This document shows, piece after piece, positions 1 to 11,229 of a stretch of DNA of 64,000 nt. The notes under the pieces are model-generated. The model saw only the letters and a list, made by a program, of their open reading frames with translations. It made no database searches and had not been told where the DNA came from. A program made the translations under genes and the position numbers. The stretch is taken from contig NZ_JAJVKW010000009.1 of assembly GCF_024198255.1 (NCBI RefSeq), positions 186,001-250,000 of the forward strand, written 5' to 3'. The DNA is from Myxococcus guangdongensis (GTDB taxonomy: Bacteria > Myxococcota > Myxococcia > Myxococcales > Myxococcaceae). Within the stretch, counting starts at the first letter, position 1; every line of letters begins with the position of its first letter.

Positions 1-369
1 GTGCAGGGCCCAGAAGCCATCGCGCGCGTCCGGGGGGTGGGCGTCGTAGCGCTTGGAGCGGGAGCCGTCCGGGGCTCGCACCACGACGAAGTCGCCCTCC
101 GCCAGCTCCAGCCGCTCGAAGTGCGCGGCGATGTACGCGGCCCCCGGGTGAGTGATGACATCGGTGTGGACCGGACCGCTCCGCGTGCGCAGCGCCGGGG
201 TGGCGTAGGGATGGGCCGACTCGAAGCGCCGGTACACGTCTTCGCCCACCTTCGTGGCGCGCTGGGACGCGGGCGACACGGACGCCTCACACACGGGTGA
301 CGAGGCCAGCGCTGCCGGCGCGCTGAGCGACAGCGCGGCGACGAGACCTGCGAGCTGGAATCGTTTCAT
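1..369 (-). CDS. Secreted protein, N-terminal part (possibly trypsin-like serine peptidase)
   Basis: Only the first 123 residues lie in the window; the gene runs off the left edge. The start ATG has an AGGAG ribosome site six bases upstream. A cleavable signal peptide (charged MKRF, then a Leu/Ala-rich core ending ALA-S at about residue 23) shows export. The rest contains an HPGAAYIAAHF stretch followed by an LAEGDFVVVRAPDG strand. I associate this pattern with the N-terminal part of secreted trypsin-like peptidases of myxobacteria, but the catalytic triad would lie outside the window, so the peptidase assignment is inference. Export is well supported. Confidence 0.55.
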   Translation of the reverse strand, partial: MKRFQLAGLVAALSLSAPAALASSPVCEASVSPASQRATKVGEDVYRRFESAHPYATPALRTRSGPVHTDVITHPGAAYIAAHFERLELAEGDFVVVRAPDGSRSKRYDAHPPDARDGFWALH

Positions 370-704
370 CGGTTCTCCTGCAGGGGATGGGACTTCGCAG
401 CGTGGGCTGCACCCACCGTTATAGCGGGTGTCACTTATGGACCTGATTCGCAGTTGTTTACCCAGTTGCAACAAGGCGATGAGATGTGGGCCTGGCGGCG
501 TTTGCCGGGAGCAAGGGTCCTGGACGCGGAAGTGACACTGTCTCGGGGGGAGGGCAGGCAGGTTGGGCGCCCGTCTGATTTCACACGGAGCGCGATTGTT
601 GCCGCCGGGTTGTGTGCGAGGTGCCGTCGGACCTGGGTGAAATGAAGCGAGGGGGCACGGGGGCCGGTCCCGTGTGGGGCGAAGCCGTCTAGACTCCGGG
701 AGGC
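370..704. other. Divergent intergenic region
   Basis: This 335-bp gap separates the minus-strand secreted protein from the plus-strand giant gene, so it must carry promoters for both. I see no convincing -35/-10 pair, RNA gene or repeat. The short open frames here lack ribosome sites and look like frame shadows. Confidence 0.5.
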
Positions 705-3700
705 ATGGCCGAAAAGCTCGGAGCAATCCTGGTCCGCAAGGGCCTCCTCACGCAGGCGCAGCTCGACGAAGCCCTGAAGGCACAGCTCATCTACGGTGGG
801 CGGCTGGGCTCCATTCTCGTCGAGCTGGAGATGCTGGACATCGACACGCTGGCGATGGTGCTGGGGGAGCAGACCCGCTACCCCGTCGCGCAGGAGGCGG
901 ACTTCGAAGCCGTCACGGACGCGACGCTCACGTTGCTGCCGGCGGCGCTCGCGGAGAAGCACCTGGCCTTCCCTCTGGGACAGGAGGGGCGCCGGCTGAG
1001 GGTGGCCATGGCGAGCCCCTTCGAAATCCAGCACACGGACGCGCTGGGGTTCATCACGGGCCTGCGAATCCTGCCGCACATCACGCCGGAGCTGCGGCTG
1101 TTCCAATACCAGGCCCAGCGCTACGGCATCCGGCGCGACTCGCGCTCGTTGAGCATGGCGACCGCTCGGCGGCTAGCTCCCGCCGCGCCGCCCCGTCCCG
1201 CCGCCGCGCCGGTACCGGCCGCGAGGGGCGTGATGGTCGCGCAGCCCGAGGTGGCGCCGCCGCCCGCGCCCGTGCGCGCCGCTCCGGGGACGGAGGGGAT
1301 GTTCGGCGGGTTGGCGCCGGGGCAGTTCCTGAGCGACGACTCCGACGACTCGACGACGGAAGAGGCTCCGTGGACGGGCGAGAGCCCAATGCTCGCGTCC
1401 ACGGGGGGGCTGCTGGGGGATGCGTCGGAGGCGCCCGTGGCGGTGGTGCCGAAGTCGGGGCCGCCGGTGTTGGGGCCCGCGACGTCGGCGCGGCCTCCGG
1501 AGCCTCCCCAGTTGGTATCGGTGGACGCGGCGCGAGGGGCTCGGCCTGCGGGGCCTCCGCCTCGGCTGGCGCCCGCGGAGCCGCCTCGGTTGGCTCCGGC
1601 GATGCCGCCCGCGCCGATGGAGGAGGCGGAGGAGATCGAACCCGAGGAGGAGTTCGAGGCGGCGGAGGAGATCGAGCCCACCGAGGAGCTCGAGCTGGTG
1701 GACACCGAGGAGGTGCTCGAAGGGGTGATGGAGGAGGTGGTGGAGACGCCCGCCCCGAGGAGCCCGGTGTTGGCGGGGAGCCCGGAGGCGCATGGGGGGC
1801 AGTCCACTCAGCCGCCGGGCATGGTGTCGCGACAGTCGGCGGGGCAGTGGTCTCCGGTCCAGCCTCCGGGGTTGGCTCGGGCGGCGGCGCCTGGTGGCGT
1901 GGGGTTGCCTCCGGTTCGTGGTCCTGGGGCCGCGGGCCCGCTCGTGGAGTCGACGCGACCTTCGTCTGCTCCCGGTGGCTTCGTGGAGTCTGCTCCCTCG
2001 GGGCCTGGGGCGAGGCCGTCGGTTGCCGCGGGTGGCGTTTCTGAAGCGCCTGTGTTGGCACCGGGAGGGATGCCCCCGGGGTTCGTGGCGGGGCCGGGAG
2101 CGAGGCCGCAGTCGGGTCCTGGAGTTCCGATGGGTCCCCCGTCCGCGGGGCCGCAGGGCGCGAGGCCGCCTGCGCCTGCTGGACCCGGTGCGAGGCCACC
2201 TCCGAACGTCGGCGCGCCGGGGGGGACAGGGGCTGTCCCGCCGGGGCTTGCGAGCGCGCGACCGTCGGGCGTGGGCATTCCCGTGGTGCCTGGTGGGCAA
2301 GGACCTGTGCCTCCCGGGATGAGCGGAGCGCGACCTCCGTCGAGCGCGGGCATGCCCGTGGTTCCTGGGCCCGTTCCTCCTGGGATGTCGGGTGGACCGG
2401 GGCCCATGGGGCCGCCTGGGATGACGGGAGCGCGTCCGCCCTCGAGCAGTGGAGTGCCCACGGTTCAGGGGGCTGTTCCGCCGAGGGCGCCAGGGGGCGC
2501 ACCCATGCCCGGTGGACCTGGTGGGCCGCCTGGGATGATGGGGGCGCGTCCGCCGTCGAGCAGCGGGATGCCTTCGGTTCAGGGCGCGTCTCCTGTTCCG
2601 AGTGGACCTGGAGCGGGAGGACAGGGGCTGCCGCCTGGAATGGTGGCGAGACCCGCGCAGGGTGGGCCGCCTCCGGGCGCAGTGGTGTCGCCGATGCCTG
2701 GGCCCGTGCCTCCTCCGGGAGTGGTGGGTGGGCCGGCCTCGAATTGGGGCGGTCCTGGCTTCGGGCCTCCGGGCAATGCGGGCGGGCCGGGCACCGTGCC
2801 TCCGAATGTGGTGGGCGGAGCACCCTCGAACCTGGGGGGACCTGGCTCCTCGACTCCGAGCAATGTGAGTGGTCCTGGCTCCGCGCCCCCGGGGATGATG
2901 GGTGGGCCGGGCTCCGCGCCTCCGGGGATGATGGGTGGGCCGGGCTCCGTGCCTCCGGGGATGATGGGCGCTCGGCCTCCGTCGGGACCGGGCGTCCCTG
3001 GGCATGTGCCTCCGGGGATGATGGGCGCTCGGCCTCCGTCGCGCACGGGCGTGCCCACGGTAGCCGGGCCTGTTCCGCCGGGGATGGGACCTCGGCCTCC
3101 GCAGGGAGTGAGCGGTCCGGGACCTCAGGGCCCCGTGCCCCCGGGCGTCGCGGGGACTCGTCCTTCGAGTCCGGGCATGCCTGGGCTGGGCGCCCCGCAG
3201 GGGCCGGTACCTCCAGGGATGGCGGGTGCTCGGCCTCCCTCGGGAACGGGCTTCCCCACGGTCCCTGGGCCTCAGGGGGCCATGCCTCCCGGAATGCAAG
3301 GGGGCCGACCTCCGCCGATGACCGGAGGACCCGGAGCTCCACCGCCGCCGGGCATGGTGCGTCCGCCGCAGCCCGTGGGCGGCATGAATCCCGAGGTGGG
3401 TGGTTCAGCGCCGCGCCCGCCGATGGGGCTGCAGCAGCCTCCGGGCATGAAGGGGAGCGCCGCGCCACAACCTCCGGGGATGGCTCCAAGAGGCGCTCCG
3501 ACGCACATGGCTGCCGGCACGATTCTGCCGAGCATCGGACCAGGAACACCCTCGGCCGGCGATGTCTCGCAGGCTCCGCTGAGCCGGCTCGATGTGTCCG
3601 CGGAGGCAGAGTCTGACCTGGAGATCCTCTCCACGGAGGACAGCGCGCCCGCGTCGATCTCTGCTGTCTCCGTGGCCGAGGTCGCCCTCGGCGGAGGAGC

Positions 3701-6700
3701 GCCCGAAGTCTCCAGCGAGGTACTCAGTGCTCGCGAAGGCGGTAAGGCGCAAGCGACCGATGCCTCCGATGTCTCGGCGGTTCGAGAGGGCGGGGCACCC
3801 GACGTCTCTCAAGAGGTGCTCGGCGATGGACCGGCGAAGGCCGTGGATGTTGCCGATGTCTCGGCGGTTCGAGAGGGCGGGGCACCTGACGTCTCTCAAG
3901 AGGTGCCTGGCGTTCTCGACGATGGACCGGGGAAGGCCTCGGATGTCGCCGATGTCTCGGCGGTTCGAGAGGGCGGGGCACTCGGCGTTCTCGATGATGG
4001 ACTGGTGAAGGTGACGGAGGGCTCGGCGGTTCGGGAGGGCGGGGCACCCGACAGCTCTTACGCGGCGCTCGGCGTTCTCGCTGATGGACTGGCGAAGGCC
4101 ACGGAGGTCTCGGCGGTTCGTGAGAGTGGAGCAACCGAGCTCGCTCACGAGGCGCTTGGCGCTCTCGAGGATGGACTGGCTGACGTCTCAGCGGCTCGTG
4201 AGCGCGGCGCACTCGACATCTCGCAAGAGACGCTCGCTCATCTCGACGACGGGCCGGCGAAGGCGGCGAACGTCTCCGACGTCTCGGCGGTTCGTGAGGT
4301 GGTCGCAACGGGTGTCGATGAATACGCGTTCGGTGCTCTCGACGATGGACCGGTGCAAGTGCCGGGTCTCGCTTCGTCGAACTCCGCGAGTCTTTCGGGC
4401 GAGTCCCCCGTGGTGGCTGCGACGGACGATGCGGTCGCCATGGCGAGTCCCTCGACGGAAACGACCTCGGATGCACGAGGGGCCGAGGATGGTGAGGCAT
4501 CTGCACCTCTCTCTGTCTCGTCGCTGAACGTCGAAACAGCGAGCGACCTGACACGAAGCAACGCGTCCGAGGAGGGGCTCCTCTCTTGGGACCGTGCTGA
4601 GGACAAGTCGCCGCAGTTCACGACGTCCGAAATCTCCGAGGCACCGTCGAGTGCGGGTGACGCGAGTGCTCGAACTGTGCCGAGTGGCGAAGTCGCCTCA
4701 CTCGATGCCGTCGCCAAGTCCCCCGAGCCGTTGATCGGAGCGGCGACGCACCTCACCCAATCAGGTGTGGCGGACGAACGCATCGAGGTCCCTGCGAATG
4801 CGCAGGGCGGTGTGCTCGAGCCCACCTCCTCGGATGATGCCAGTGCCACATCTCACGCGTCCCAACTCCAGGACGGAGAGGACACGGCTTCAAAGACCGA
4901 GATCTTGGCGCGAGTCGAGGAGCACGCCTCTCCTGCTGACAACGCCGCGACAGCATCCCAATCCGAATCGTCAGCCCATGGCGACGCCGAGGCGGCTCGA
5001 CTCTCCACTCGTGAAGAAGTCGGGGATGGCATGGCGGTGGCTCTTCCCACCGCAAGCTCCGAGGCAACGACGCTGGATGGAATTGTAGCACCTGCTGTCG
5101 ACACGGTTACGGACGTGGCCCTCGCGTCGGTGATTGCTTCCGCGCCGTTCGCGGTCGAGTCGCAGACCGCATCACAAGGCAGCTCGCTCCCCACTGCGGA
5201 GGTCGATTCGAGTGCCTCGGCTTCGCATCGTGCGTCCGCGGAGCCTCACGCAGCCGGAGATGTCTCCGCGTCGGATGGACGCATCACCAGCCAGGACGCG
5301 AGCCCGCTCGATGACTGGGGCGATGTCGCGCAGCCTGAAGTGCGGGTCACAGGGGCCTCCGCGGAGGTGGAGCCCATCGCGCGTGAGGTGCGGTCCACAG
5401 AGACGGCTGCGCCCGAGCTGGCCGCTGAGCCCTCGGCCGCCCTCGCCCCCGCGCAGCCCAACGGCAGCGCGACGGCGGAGGAGTCTCCCGCGTCGGCTGC
5501 GCATGAGCCCCAGACCGCCGCGCCGTTGAACGACTCGACAGGGACGCACGTCGAGCCTTCCACCACCGTGGCCTATCTCGACGAACCCGAGGTGAAGCCT
5601 CACGCCGAGGCCCCGTCCTCGACGGAGGGCCGTGCGTCGGAGCACCCCGAGGCCGCCGCTTCCGACCGCACGGATGCGCCGTCCGACGAACACTGGGAGC
5701 TCATGAAGGCAACGCTCGGTGACGCGAGCCGGGTTGCCCAGGAAACGTCATCCCCCGCGATTGACTCGAGTGCTCCGTCCCCCGTGCTCGCCGAGAGCGA
5801 CGTGGGGGAGACCCTGACGCTCGAAGCCGCGGGGACGATGCTCGCATCCCACGGCGAGTCCTCCGGCGCCGCATCCGTGGCTCCTCCTCCCGTAGAGTCA
5901 CCGTCACCCGTCGAAGCCGAACCCGTCGCTCACTCCGGCGCGGAAGTGATTGGACTGCGCGAGCCCCGGCCGCCCGACGCGGAGCTCGTGCCCTCTGTTC
6001 CACAGCCCAGGCCCACCGCGCCGCGCCGTGCGGCCATCGAGTTGGACGAGCTGCCGGCGGCGGACGATGCCCCGATGCAACTCGCGTCGACGTGGGAGTT
6101 CGTCGGGTGGCAGGGCACCGAAGGCAACGGAACCATCGGCCATTCCGCGGAGAGCACGTGGGAGGACCGCGCGGTGGACCTCGAGGGCAACGCTCGCTCC
6201 GCGGCGCCAGCGGGTGCCACCACGGAAATGCCCCTCGCCTCCGCCTGGGACTTCATCCAGCAGCCCTGGCAGCCCCAGGCGCGCGCCCCCTCGGAAGCAC
6301 TGGCGACGCTGCTGGCCGCCGCGGACGAGTCCACTCCGGACGTGAACCCGGATGGCCCCAAGATCTCCGCGGACCAGGTCCTCACGGCACTCGATGACGT
6401 CGGCTCACAAGGCGTGCTCGGCAAGGTGTTGATCGCCTACTGCGCGGGCCGATTCCAGCGAGCCTTCCTGCTCGGCGAGAGCTTCGGGCTCGTGCGCGTC
6501 GGCCATGCGTGGGGGCCGGGGAGTGACAGCCCCGCGGTGGCCTCGCTCAAGGTGGACCTGGAGGCCCCGTCGCTGCTCGTGTCCGCGCTCGGCCAACTGG
6601 GGCCCAGCAGCTTCGATGCTCCATCCTGTGTCCAGGACGAGGCCATCTTCGCCGCGCTCGGCGGCCCCACGTCACACCTGCTCGTCGTCCCCATCCGTGC

Positions 6701-6839
6701 CCGAGGGCGTCCCGTGGCGTTCGTCGTCGCGGACTCGGGAGGCGCGCACGTGGCCACCACGACGCTCGATGAGCTGACGCGAGTGTCCGCGAAGGCCTCG
6801 GAGGTCTACGACCGGTTGCCCGCGACCCGGGCGGACTGA
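705..6839 (+). CDS. Giant GspE-N-domain protein with disordered repeat body and GAF-like C-terminus
   Basis: 2044 aa. Residues 1 to about 150 match the N-terminal domain of type II secretion/type IV pilus ATPases (GspE/PilB; MshEN-like): it opens MAEKLGAILVRKGLLT, then has LGSILVELEMLD and DTLAMVLGEQ. No Walker A or B motif follows, so it is not an ATPase. About 150-950 is Pro/Gly/Met-rich with many PPGMMGARPPS-like units. About 1020-1210 holds imperfect 29-32 residue repeats around DVSAVREGGAP. Two LAS-x-W-[ED]-F motifs sit near residues 1790 and 1842. The last ~150 residues form a compact alpha/beta domain resembling GAF domains. MshEN domains can bind cyclic di-GMP in some proteins, so a signalling or scaffold role is possible but inferred. 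GGAGG lies only one or two bases before the ATG, an unusually short spacing. Confidence 0.8.
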   Translation: MAEKLGAILVRKGLLTQAQLDEALKAQLIYGGRLGSILVELEMLDIDTLAMVLGEQTRYPVAQEADFEAVTDATLTLLPAALAEKHLAFPLGQEGRRLRVAMASPFEIQHTDALGFITGLRILPHITPELRLFQYQAQRYGIRRDSRSLSMATARRLAPAAPPRPAAAPVPAARGVMVAQPEVAPPPAPVRAAPGTEGMFGGLAPGQFLSDDSDDSTTEEAPWTGESPMLASTGGLLGDASEAPVAVVPKSGPPVLGPATSARPPEPPQLVSVDAARGARPAGPPPRLAPAEPPRLAPAMPPAPMEEAEEIEPEEEFEAAEEIEPTEELELVDTEEVLEGVMEEVVETPAPRSPVLAGSPEAHGGQSTQPPGMVSRQSAGQWSPVQPPGLARAAAPGGVGLPPVRGPGAAGPLVESTRPSSAPGGFVESAPSGPGARPSVAAGGVSEAPVLAPGGMPPGFVAGPGARPQSGPGVPMGPPSAGPQGARPPAPAGPGARPPPNVGAPGGTGAVPPGLASARPSGVGIPVVPGGQGPVPPGMSGARPPSSAGMPVVPGPVPPGMSGGPGPMGPPGMTGARPPSSSGVPTVQGAVPPRAPGGAPMPGGPGGPPGMMGARPPSSSGMPSVQGASPVPSGPGAGGQGLPPGMVARPAQGGPPPGAVVSPMPGPVPPPGVVGGPASNWGGPGFGPPGNAGGPGTVPPNVVGGAPSNLGGPGSSTPSNVSGPGSAPPGMMGGPGSAPPGMMGGPGSVPPGMMGARPPSGPGVPGHVPPGMMGARPPSRTGVPTVAGPVPPGMGPRPPQGVSGPGPQGPVPPGVAGTRPSSPGMPGLGAPQGPVPPGMAGARPPSGTGFPTVPGPQGAMPPGMQGGRPPPMTGGPGAPPPPGMVRPPQPVGGMNPEVGGSAPRPPMGLQQPPGMKGSAAPQPPGMAPRGAPTHMAAGTILPSIGPGTPSAGDVSQAPLSRLDVSAEAESDLEILSTEDSAPASISAVSVAEVALGGGAPEVSSEVLSAREGGKAQATDASDVSAVREGGAPDVSQEVLGDGPAKAVDVADVSAVREGGAPDVSQEVPGVLDDGPGKASDVADVSAVREGGALGVLDDGLVKVTEGSAVREGGAPDSSYAALGVLADGLAKATEVSAVRESGATELAHEALGALEDGLADVSAARERGALDISQETLAHLDDGPAKAANVSDVSAVREVVATGVDEYAFGALDDGPVQVPGLASSNSASLSGESPVVAATDDAVAMASPSTETTSDARGAEDGEASAPLSVSSLNVETASDLTRSNASEEGLLSWDRAEDKSPQFTTSEISEAPSSAGDASARTVPSGEVASLDAVAKSPEPLIGAATHLTQSGVADERIEVPANAQGGVLEPTSSDDASATSHASQLQDGEDTASKTEILARVEEHASPADNAATASQSESSAHGDAEAARLSTREEVGDGMAVALPTASSEATTLDGIVAPAVDTVTDVALASVIASAPFAVESQTASQGSSLPTAEVDSSASASHRASAEPHAAGDVSASDGRITSQDASPLDDWGDVAQPEVRVTGASAEVEPIAREVRSTETAAPELAAEPSAALAPAQPNGSATAEESPASAAHEPQTAAPLNDSTGTHVEPSTTVAYLDEPEVKPHAEAPSSTEGRASEHPEAAASDRTDAPSDEHWELMKATLGDASRVAQETSSPAIDSSAPSPVLAESDVGETLTLEAAGTMLASHGESSGAASVAPPPVESPSPVEAEPVAHSGAEVIGLREPRPPDAELVPSVPQPRPTAPRRAAIELDELPAADDAPMQLASTWEFVGWQGTEGNGTIGHSAESTWEDRAVDLEGNARSAAPAGATTEMPLASAWDFIQQPWQPQARAPSEALATLLAAADESTPDVNPDGPKISADQVLTALDDVGSQGVLGKVLIAYCAGRFQRAFLLGESFGLVRVGHAWGPGSDSPAVASLKVDLEAPSLLVSALGQLGPSSFDAPSCVQDEAIFAALGGPTSHLLVVPIRARGRPVAFVVADSGGAHVATTTLDELTRVSAKASEVYDRLPATRAD
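2871..2969 (+). repeat. Three tandem 33-bp units inside the giant gene
   Basis: Three consecutive 33-bp units each encode GPG-S-[AV]-PPGMMG (11 residues). They are nearly identical at DNA level, which suggests recent expansion by slippage or unequal exchange. More degenerate versions continue on both sides, roughly 2040-3500. Confidence 0.8.
3768..4312 (+). repeat. Imperfect 84-96 bp coding repeats
   Basis: A shared block beginning GATGTCTCGGCGGTTCG starts at 3768, 3855 and 3951, a spacing of 87 and then 96 bp, and recurs in decayed form further on. Unit spacing stays a multiple of three, so the protein frame is kept. The encoded units read DVSAVREGGAPDVSQEV-like and then an acidic L-D-DGPAKA segment. 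Confidence 0.75.
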
Positions 6840-6861
6840 GCAACGCATCGCCTGCTCCGGT

Positions 6862-6889
6862 CGCGAGGTCCCCACCCACGGACCTCGCG
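6862..6889. terminator. Hairpin between convergent genes
   Basis: A perfect 10-bp stem (CGCGAGGTCC with GGACCTCGCG) and an 8-nt loop follow the giant gene and face nrdJ from the other side. It has no U-tract, so it may stall or protect both 3' ends rather than act as a classical terminator. Confidence 0.55.
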
Positions 6890-7021
6890 CACCCCGCGAG
6901 TGCGGAGGTGGACGCCCAGCCTCCCGGCAACCCGCGTCGGAACAGACGCGAGCGGAAAACAGCGAGAGCCCCGGAAGCAGTGTTCCGGAGCCCTCGAGTG
7001 CTTCAGCGCATCGCGCGAGGT

Positions 7022-9811
<2,790 letters not shown>

Positions 9812-10813
9812 GGCGCCACCCTCCGGGTTCACTCTGAGTTGGAATGCAAAATTTTGCGCAACGCTAAAGGCGCGAGATTCCGAAGGTTCCGGGGGCGTCA
9901 CGCGGACAGGCGTGAACGGCTCCGGAGCGGGCTCGCGTAGCGTTGCTGGAGGCTCATCGCCTCGGACTTCCGTTGTGGAGATTGCTCGGCCGAAGACCGG
10001 GCGGGCGGGATCAATACGCCCTTCGCCTCGGCTGATCAAGGAACAGCAGCCACCCTATTAGTAGTGCCGGCGGACGTCGTACACACCACTAAATGGGTGC
10101 TAGCCCGCCTCCGCCAGTGCGGGCAGGACCCGTAGCAACCTGTAGCTCGGAGGGCGTGCAAGGGCGGATCTAGACCCTTGGCGCGAGCACCGCAAGCCGG
10201 GTTCCACGGTGACTGATAACAGCGTGCGAGACATGTATCGTCACTCCGATGCAAACGGGCGTGATCACTGGGGGACGTTTGCTGAAAGTCTGTGCCCGGA
10301 TCCGCGCTGTCACAAGGGGGTCGATGATCCGCGAGCCCTCCGCTCGACAGTCCAGTCGCCGGGTGGCCAGGAGGGGGCCGATTTCGGACATCGGGTGGGC
10401 AAGGAGGCCCAGAAGGCACCTCGCGGTGGATCCACCGCGCCGGTGTCCGTGGGCCAGGGCTCTCCGGGGATCAGGCCACGACCTCGAGCGTCTGCGCGAC
10501 CGCGCACCCGAAATGAGAGTGCGCGCCTCAGGTCAGCACGAAGGGGCGAGCACATCCCCGACACGTGAAAACGGATGCGGGGTCTCCGACGCAGGACCGG
10601 CGTCGGGCGGTTCGAACAGAAGCATCAAGAGCCCTGGCCGCGGCGCTCCGGACTCAATCGCTCGGGACGTCCCGAAGCGTCGTGGGGGACGGCCGTGATG
10701 TTTGTCTTTGTCCTCTCCTGAATCGGCCGAACCGAGAGCCCTTCGCTCGTCCGTCCCGTTGGGAGGACCAGGAAGGGGTCGATTTCATGCAACCCGCGGG
10801 TTAGGACGTGGGG
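9812..10813. other. 1-kb intergenic region upstream of nrdJ
   Basis: This gap separates divergent nrdJ (minus) and the ferredoxin gene (plus). The only distinct structure I see is the nested stem set at 10096-10191, listed separately. A loose CACC-N8-GGTG inverted repeat, weakly like NrdR boxes, lies at about 10085-10100. I see no gene: the open frames are rich in Arg/Pro/Ser and lack ribosome sites. Confidence 0.4.
10096..10191 (-). ncRNA. Candidate structured leader RNA of nrdJ
   Basis: Read on the minus strand, a closing stem GGTGCT/AGCACC (10191-10186 with 10101-10096) encloses a 6-bp hairpin CAAGGG/CCCTTG (10180-10175 with 10164-10159). It also encloses a stem CCTCCG/CGGAGG (10153-10148 with 10113-10108), which holds a small CGGG/CCCG hairpin. 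The element lies about 285 bases upstream of the nrdJ start in the same orientation. I did not find the conserved cobalamin-riboswitch core, so if this is a regulator it is not an obvious B12 switch. Such stems can arise by chance in GC-rich DNA. Confidence 0.3.
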
Positions 10814-11155
10814 ATGCCACCTCCCTTCCAGCGCCACGTCTTCGTCTGTACGAACCGCCGACCCGACGGAAACCCCAAGGGGTGTTGCGCGACGAAGGGC
10901 GCGGAGGAGGTGCGCGCCGCGTTCAAGGCGGAGCTCGACAAGCGCGGGGTGAAGGGGCGGATGCGGGCCAACGCAGCGGGGTGCCTCGACACCTGCGCCT
11001 TCGGCGTCTCCGTCGTCATCTACCCCGAGGGCTCCTGGTACGCGGGCGTGAAGGTGGAGGACGTGCCCGAAATCGTCGAGGAGCACCTGATGAACGGCCG
11101 TCCCGTGGATCGGCTCCTGATGCCGTTCTCCCGCAAGGAGAAAGCGGGGAGCTGA
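10814..11155 (+). CDS. Thioredoxin-like [2Fe-2S] ferredoxin family protein
   Basis: 113 aa. The spacing VFVCTNRR...KGCCATKGAE...NAAGCLDTCAFG gives the four-cysteine pattern (C, C, then C-x3-C) of thioredoxin-like [2Fe-2S] ferredoxins, related to NuoE and to the (2Fe-2S) ferredoxin of Azotobacter. The ending VVIYPEGSWY...V...EIVEEHL is typical of the fold. It probably carries electrons in the cytoplasm; the partner is not evident. I start at ATG 10814, with AGGA seven bases upstream; an in-frame GTG two codons earlier is less likely. Confidence 0.85.
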   Translation: MPPPFQRHVFVCTNRRPDGNPKGCCATKGAEEVRAAFKAELDKRGVKGRMRANAAGCLDTCAFGVSVVIYPEGSWYAGVKVEDVPEIVEEHLMNGRPVDRLLMPFSRKEKAGS

Positions 11156-11229
11156 CGGCGGCGCATGGCCCCCGGCAACTCCCCGCCCGCAGACGTCATC
11201 GACTCATGCCCGTGAGGGCGGACGAAGCT

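Noticed and set aside
435..1106. 223-aa minus-strand open frame in the first intergenic region
   Set aside because: It overlaps the GspE-N coding start on the other strand, is Gln/Arg-rich and has no motif.
2871..2969. CRISPR-like array
   Set aside because: The units are contiguous, lack unique spacers and stay in the coding frame.
1081..3549. 822-aa minus-strand open frame opposite the giant gene
   Set aside because: Its composition is Arg/Pro/Ser/Ala-rich and mirrors the plus-strand low-complexity coding; no ribosome site or domain. It is a shadow.
9850..10200. Cobalamin riboswitch before nrdJ
   Set aside because: The conserved B12 box and GGGAA...GAATCC core are not visible; only a vague similarity near 10117-10131. 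The stems were kept as a generic structured-RNA candidate.
10575..10625. tRNA-like GGTTCGAAC stretch
   Set aside because: No matching acceptor stem, D arm or anticodon arm around it.
10209..10698. Small plus-strand genes upstream of the ferredoxin
   Set aside because: Overlapping frames with Arg/Ser/Pro-rich composition and no ribosome site.
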